Part shown: positions 60,185-64,000 of the stretch, piece by piece
How positions within the stretch are numbered: position 1 is the first letter of the stretch
Layout: each line of letters starts with the position of its first letter
Origin: Parapedobacter sp964498395
GTDB taxonomy: Bacteria; Bacteroidota; Bacteroidia; Sphingobacteriales; Sphingobacteriaceae
NCBI GenBank assembly: GCA_964498395.1
Contig: CAZCHE010000002.1
Coordinates: 124,001 to 188,000, forward strand
DNA length: 64,000 bases
Reading direction: 5' to 3'
Made by a program: the position numbers and the translations under genes
The notes under the pieces: model-generated
What the model saw: only the letters and a program-made list of their open reading frames with translations
The model's database searches: none
What the model was told of the DNA's origin: nothing

Positions 60185-61900
60185 ATGGCATATATCAATA
60201 TCGACAGCGTCAAGGAACGTACCTTCGATGCGATTGTGATCGGATCCGGCATCAGCGGAGGCTGGGCAGCCAAAGAGCTTTGCGAGAAAGGGCTTAAAAC
60301 ATTGGTGCTCGAGCGGGGTCGGGATGTAAAACATGTAGAAGACTATCCGACCACCAATATGTATCCCTATGAATTCGAACACCGAGGCGAAATGCCGCTT
60401 GAAGACAAACTGAAGAACCCTATTGCTAATCGGTGCTACGCCTATCGGGAAGATGCCGCGCATTTTTTTGTGAAGGATGACGAGCATCCGTATATTCAGG
60501 AAAAACCGTTTGATTGGCTTCGTGGATATCAGGTCGGCGGTAAGTCGCTGCTATGGGCGAGGCAGGTGCAGCGGTGGAGTGATTTCGATTTTGAGGGGCC
60601 GGCACGAGACGGGTTTGCCGTAGACTGGCCCATCCGGTATCAAGACATTGCCCCTTGGTATGACCATGTGGAGCGTTTTGCGGGTGTATCGGGTAATCGT
60701 GACGGGATACCCGAGCTTCCAGATGGGGAGTTCCTTCCAGCCTATCCATTGAATGCTGCGGAAGACCATTTCAAGCGCGTTGTAGAATCGCGGTACAAAC
60801 ACCGCCACGTGATCAGTGCCCGATGTGCACATCTTTCTCAACCACAACCCATCCACATCGCGCAGGGTAGGGTACAATGCCAAAATCGGGTGCTTTGCCA
60901 GCGCGGATGCCCGTTTGGGGGATATTTCAGTAGTAATGCCTCCACATTACCCTGGGCAGCGAAAACCGGAAACATGACGTTGCGGCCATTTTCAGTGGTG
61001 CATTCCATTATTTATGACGAGCAGAAGGGAAAGGCAACGGGTGTGAAAGTTATCGATACCAATACCAAGGAAGAGATTGATTTCTATGCCGATCTCATCT
61101 TTGTCAATGCGTCAGCGCTGAATACGAATCTAATTCTCCTGAATTCGATATCTAACCGATTCCCTGAAGGATTGGGGAATGACAGCGGTTTGCTGGGCAA
61201 GTACGTAGCTTTCCATAGTTACACAGCCGTCATATCAGCAGCTTATGATGGATTGACCGAATACAAAACTGATGGACGTAACCCTGCTGGCGGCGGGTAT
61301 ATTCCACGTTTCCGAAATATTTATCGGCAGGAGACTGATTTTCTGAGGGGATGGGCAGCGGCATTTGGTGCTTATCGGTCAAGCCACAGTGACACTTCGG
61401 GAGTGGGCAGTGGCCTGAAGGAGCAATTGCTCAACCCCACATTGGGTAACTGGCGGGTACACTCGCATATGATGGCGGAAACCATCCCCAAGATCAGTAA
61501 CTATGTGCAGTTGGATAAAGAGAAAAAAGACGATTGGGGAATTCCGTTGTTGCGTGTATCGGTTGACTATGATGACAACGACTGGAAAATACGGCAAGAT
61601 TATTTCGACCAAATGACCGAGATGTTTGATGCGGCAGGATTTACGGATATTCAGACCAGAAACGATGACCGGCGGCCCGGAAATGATATCCACGAAATGG
61701 GCGGTGTTCGTATGGGCCATGACCCCAAGACCTCGTTGGTGAACAAATGGAACCAGTTGCATGCCTGTCCGAATGTGTTCATCACGGATGGTGCCTGTAT
61801 GACCTCCACCGCGACACAAAATCCATCATTGACCTACATGGCGTTTGCGGCTAGGGCAGTGGACCATGCGATTGCCGAACGGAAGAAAGGAAATTTATAG
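60185..61900 (+). CDS. GMC oxidoreductase, glucoside 3-dehydrogenase-like catalytic subunit
   Basis: 571 residues. FAD-binding GSGISGGWAA near the N-terminus, and a C-terminal GMC domain with HEMGGVRMGHDP and QNPSLTYMAFAARAVDH. With the adjacent subunit 3 it resembles the two-subunit enzymes of Bacteroidota that oxidise sugars, often at C3 of glucosides. The exact substrate is inferred only from the pairing. It may use the Tat-exported partner for secretion. Confidence 0.9.
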   Translation: MAYINIDSVKERTFDAIVIGSGISGGWAAKELCEKGLKTLVLERGRDVKHVEDYPTTNMYPYEFEHRGEMPLEDKLKNPIANRCYAYREDAAHFFVKDDEHPYIQEKPFDWLRGYQVGGKSLLWARQVQRWSDFDFEGPARDGFAVDWPIRYQDIAPWYDHVERFAGVSGNRDGIPELPDGEFLPAYPLNAAEDHFKRVVESRYKHRHVISARCAHLSQPQPIHIAQGRVQCQNRVLCQRGCPFGGYFSSNASTLPWAAKTGNMTLRPFSVVHSIIYDEQKGKATGVKVIDTNTKEEIDFYADLIFVNASALNTNLILLNSISNRFPEGLGNDSGLLGKYVAFHSYTAVISAAYDGLTEYKTDGRNPAGGGYIPRFRNIYRQETDFLRGWAAAFGAYRSSHSDTSGVGSGLKEQLLNPTLGNWRVHSHMMAETIPKISNYVQLDKEKKDDWGIPLLRVSVDYDDNDWKIRQDYFDQMTEMFDAAGFTDIQTRNDDRRPGNDIHEMGGVRMGHDPKTSLVNKWNQLHACPNVFITDGACMTSTATQNPSLTYMAFAARAVDHAIAERKKGNL

Positions 61901-61938
61901 TCGCACACCCCTATTGGGGCCACCTCATCGAAAATCAC

Positions 61939-61946
61939 TATTTTTG
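61939..61946 (+). promoter_or_regulatory. -7 promoter box of the S4-domain gene
   Basis: TATTTTTG, a perfect TAnnTTTG box ending 5 bp before the ATG at 61952. A TTG that might serve as the -33 element starts 25 bp before the box. Confidence 0.55.
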
Positions 61947-61951
61947 CTTCC

Positions 61952-62353
61952 ATGGCTACGGAAACGGAAAAACTGCGTATTGATAAATATTTGTGGGCCA
62001 TTCGGGTATTCAAAACGAGGAGTTTGGCCACTGAAGCATGCAAAGCCGGTCGGGTAAAGCTCAATGGGCAAAGCATCAAACCATCCGCCATTGTAAAAAT
62101 CGGCGACACCTACCATATCCAAAAAGGGATTGAAAAGAAAGTGGTATTGGTGACCGGCCTATTGGATAAGCGGGTTGATGCCAAGACGGCCGTGAACTTC
62201 TATGAAGACCGTACGCCCGTGGAGGAAACCTATGGTTACAAGGTCATGAACCAAGCCCCCATCCTTAAGCGAGACCGGGGAACCGGGCGCCCTACGAAGA
62301 AAGACCGCAGGGAGATCGATGATTTGCAAAATGACTGGTGGGAAGGGGATTAG
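61952..62353 (+). CDS. RNA-binding S4-domain protein (HslR-like)
   Basis: 133 residues. An N-terminal S4 RNA-binding domain (RIDKYLWAIRVFKTRSLA; CKAGRVKLNG; KPSAIVKIGD) with a basic C-terminal tail rich in Arg, Lys and Asp. HslR/Hsp15 binds ribosomal 50S subunits carrying stalled peptidyl-tRNA. Its stop overlaps the end of the convergent YtxJ-like gene by 4 bp. Confidence 0.92.
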   Translation: MATETEKLRIDKYLWAIRVFKTRSLATEACKAGRVKLNGQSIKPSAIVKIGDTYHIQKGIEKKVVLVTGLLDKRVDAKTAVNFYEDRTPVEETYGYKVMNQAPILKRDRGTGRPTKKDRREIDDLQNDWWEGD

Positions 62354-62697
62354 CCTCCTCCTGACGCCGTCTCCAACTGGTCGAGCAGCGTGGCGACGTC
62401 GATGTCCTCATGGGAGGCGTGGTACCGGCACGTGTTGTGTTGGATTAACAACACCTGTGGCGACTCATGCCTGACCTGCCACCGTTCTGCGATTTCGTTA
62501 GAAAGGGAACGGTACCGGATCAGGTCGAGGAAGTAAATCGGCACGTGCTCGGGTAGCTGTGACCCACCAAATTCAAAAGTCCTTTTGACCATGCTACTTA
62601 CCGGACACCGGGTACTGTGTTTGAAAATAACAGAAGGCTGCTGGCTGCCGGCAATCTCGTCTAACTGTTGTTCGGAGTCTAATGTTATCCAGTTCAT
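62350..62697 (-). CDS. YtxJ-like bacillithiol-system redox protein
   Basis: 115 residues, thioredoxin-like. FKHSTRCPVSSM holds the single active Cys31 in the place of a CxxC motif, as in YtxJ proteins; the second half has DLIRYRSLSNEIAERW and SPQVLLI. YtxJ family members are thought to act on mixed disulfides with bacillithiol. It follows the 249-residue gene by 3 bp. Confidence 0.9.
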   Translation of the reverse strand: MNWITLDSEQQLDEIAGSQQPSVIFKHSTRCPVSSMVKRTFEFGGSQLPEHVPIYFLDLIRYRSLSNEIAERWQVRHESPQVLLIQHNTCRYHASHEDIDVATLLDQLETASGGG

Positions 62698-62700
62698 CGA

Positions 62701-63450
62701 CTAGGGTTCATTGAATTTTTGTGCTTCTATATTGACCAAAGCAGCAGCAATGGGGTATCTAACGCTGGTGGTGGTGTCACTACCTTTGAAATGCGTAGGG
62801 AGTACTAACCCGCCACCGATATCCTTAAAGCCACTGACGGAAAAATGGTTAGCAGTTCGGTTTGGCCTCCATTCGCGTATCTGGCCGGTTTGGGTATCGA
62901 GGTATAATTGGCCATCGATGGCCGCTTCGACGTTTGTTTTACCATTCTTCACGTTGATGATGGCATATCGCTGCGTACCGACCAGTTTCTCCTCTTCGAC
63001 GGAATAGGAGGCTTGGTCGCCCTCTACGGCAGTGGGTAAGAACAGAAGCTGCGCATCCTTTTCAAATTCATTGGCGACCTCCGCGATGATATCGGCTACA
63101 ATCAGTGAATTGCTTATTTCCTCAGCGTTGACGTATACGGTACCTTTATCCGTTTTCAGGTTGAATAGCACGACGATTCGTTCGTCATCCGTGGTGATAC
63201 CCTCAAAACGGCAGTTGCCCGTCTGCTTATCCCATAAATATTTACGTTCGCCTTGTGCAAACGAATGTTTCTCCCCACCCACACAGGTAAACATAAAGTA
63301 CCTGGCGGTTTGCCAGTTCTCCTTACCGCCTATGCCTTCCCATAGCTTGTCAAGCGCAGTTGACGTGCTGGTTTGACCAGTTGCCATGGTGTAGCATACA
63401 AATAGCAATATGAATAGGCTTAGATTGATTTTTTTAAACGTGTGCATCAT
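62701..63450 (-). CDS. Hypothetical exported protein
   Basis: 249 residues with a signal peptide (LSLFILLFVCYTMATGQ). The mature part is beta-rich (VGTQRYAIINVKNGKTNVEA; LYLDTQTGQIREWRP) and reminiscent of LolA-type outer membrane lipoprotein-sorting folds, but no motif decides it. It is 3 bp upstream of the YtxJ-like gene on the same strand. Confidence 0.7.
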   Translation of the reverse strand: MMHTFKKINLSLFILLFVCYTMATGQTSTSTALDKLWEGIGGKENWQTARYFMFTCVGGEKHSFAQGERKYLWDKQTGNCRFEGITTDDERIVVLFNLKTDKGTVYVNAEEISNSLIVADIIAEVANEFEKDAQLLFLPTAVEGDQASYSVEEEKLVGTQRYAIINVKNGKTNVEAAIDGQLYLDTQTGQIREWRPNRTANHFSVSGFKDIGGGLVLPTHFKGSDTTTSVRYPIAAALVNIEAQKFNEP

Positions 63451-63557
63451 CTTCTATAGTCCTTTCCCCCAAGTAGCCTACAGTTGTCGACTACGTGGAT
63501 ACCAGTTAAAAATGCGAATGACAGCAATATTGATGACTCAACCGGACAATGTAACAA

Positions 63558-63680
63558 TTACCGAACCCGTTTTGTTTTGGGATACGTGCTATAGGCAGGG
63601 CAGGTTTTCCTCGAGCAAGACTGCATGGATAATGAAATCAGCAGCAATGACAGTATACTTATCGTTAAGATTTTTTTCAT
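63558..63680 (-). CDS. Small lipoprotein, 40 residues
   Basis: An ATG at 63680 opens a 40-codon frame ending in TAA (63558-63560): basic start MKKI, hydrophobic ISILSLLLISLSMQS, then Cys22 and a short mature tail (SRKTCPAYSTYPKTKRVR). A perfect -7 box (CAAAGATA at 63703-63710, TATCTTTG on the minus strand) lies 22 bp upstream. Signal peptide, lipobox-like Cys and promoter together make it a likely gene. The function is unknown. Confidence 0.7.
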   Translation of the reverse strand: MKKILTISILSLLLISLSMQSCSRKTCPAYSTYPKTKRVR

Positions 63681-63702
63681 ATTTGTGTCAGCTCAATCTA
63701 TA

Positions 63703-63710
63703 CAAAGATA
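63703..63710 (-). promoter_or_regulatory. -7 promoter box of the small lipoprotein gene
   Basis: TATCTTTG on the minus strand, a perfect TAnnTTTG box 22 bp before the small lipoprotein ATG. Confidence 0.6.
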
Positions 63711-63742
63711 ACTAGTTGTACTGGAAAATGCCACACCCACCC

Positions 63743-64000
63743 TTAACCTTTGTCCGTTGCACTCATAGCGGCCATTTGAATGGCGGTCACGGCAGCTTCT
63801 GTTCCCTTGTTGCCGTGTTTGCCTCCAGCCCTATCCAATGCTTGTTGTAGGTTGTCTGTGGTTAAAACGCCAAAGATAATGGGTTTATTGTGTTTCAATG
63901 CTGCATTCGTAATGCCATGGGCTACTGCACTGCAAATGAAATCAAAATGTTTGGTCTCCCCTTGGATGACGCATCCCAAACAGATCACGGCATCGAGCGA
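63743..64000 (-). CDS. ribH: 6,7-dimethyl-8-ribityllumazine synthase, cut by the right edge
   Basis: C-terminal 85 residues or so of lumazine synthase, the penultimate step of riboflavin synthesis. Visible: DAVICLGCVIQGETKHFDFI (written as the N-terminal end of the visible part), GITNAAL, PIIFGVLTTDN, and RAGGKHGNKGTEAAV. The start codon lies beyond position 64000, since the frame is open to the window edge. Confidence 0.95.
   Translation of the reverse strand, partial: SLDAVICLGCVIQGETKHFDFICSAVAHGITNAALKHNKPIIFGVLTTDNLQQALDRAGGKHGNKGTEAAVTAIQMAAMSATDKG

Noticed and set aside
63410..63715. Plus-strand frame opposite the small lipoprotein
   Set aside because: The minus strand shows a signal peptide and promoter box; the plus-strand frame shows neither.

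Overview
The window is about 64 kb of chromosome from a member of the Bacteroidota, most likely family Sphingobacteriaceae. A Parapedobacter- or Olivibacter-like genus is my guess from gene content and a GC content I judge by eye to be close to 50 percent. The evidence is a SusC/SusD pair, several TonB-dependent receptors, many lipoproteins with Bacteroidota lipoboxes, the family-specific domains DUF4270 and DUF4625, the gene order phoH-purC-STAS-rnz, and repeated -7 promoter boxes of the Bacteroidota form TAnnTTTG. I saw no rRNA, tRNA, CRISPR array, intact insertion sequence or prophage.

Layout. 0.4-16.8 kb is housekeeping: rarA, a TPR protein, a tail-specific protease with tpx, an alpha-oxoamine-synthase-like enzyme behind pgi, a GH123-like lipoprotein, NAD(P)HX repair, a MIP18/SufT-type protein, a KhtT/KhtU-type antiporter pair, YceI and a TetR regulator. 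17.2-25.1 kb is a SusCD locus whose downstream genes are a calcineurin-like phosphoesterase and two endonuclease/exonuclease/phosphatase (EEP) proteins. It therefore looks aimed at phosphoesters rather than plain glycans. Its promoter region carries LacI-type palindromes matching a pair in front of the GH123-like gene 6.5 kb away. 25.3-33.5 kb holds an AT-rich TonB receptor, a histidine kinase/OmpR-type regulator pair, and a divergent DUF4270-Kelch-beta-barrel operon preceded by four TAAC repeats at an exact 10 bp period.

33.5-41.2 kb is the most interesting part, a predicted zinc-acquisition island. One operon runs left: His-rich small protein, TonB receptor, three DUF4625 lipoproteins, His-tailed lipoprotein, terminator. 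A DUF3299 protein is also on that strand. A small protein and a COG0523 metallochaperone GTPase run right. Both promoter regions carry GCAAnnnnnTTGC-like palindromes lying on -7 or -33 promoter elements, as expected for a Fur/Zur-family repressor. No regulator gene for it lies in the window.

42.0-50.7 kb is phoH-purC-STAS-rnz followed by hisC-hisB-hisH-hisA-hisF-hisIE (hisG and hisD absent), with several unrelated families of short-period purine-rich repeats between the genes. 50.8-64.0 kb holds a WD40 protein, prfB with its programmed +1 frameshift, dcd, a phosphopantetheinyl transferase, bcp, an M23 peptidase, an FAH-family hydrolase, a HAD phosphatase, a GMC oxidoreductase pair, an HslR-like S4 protein, a YtxJ-like protein, a 40-residue lipoprotein, and ribH cut by the right edge.
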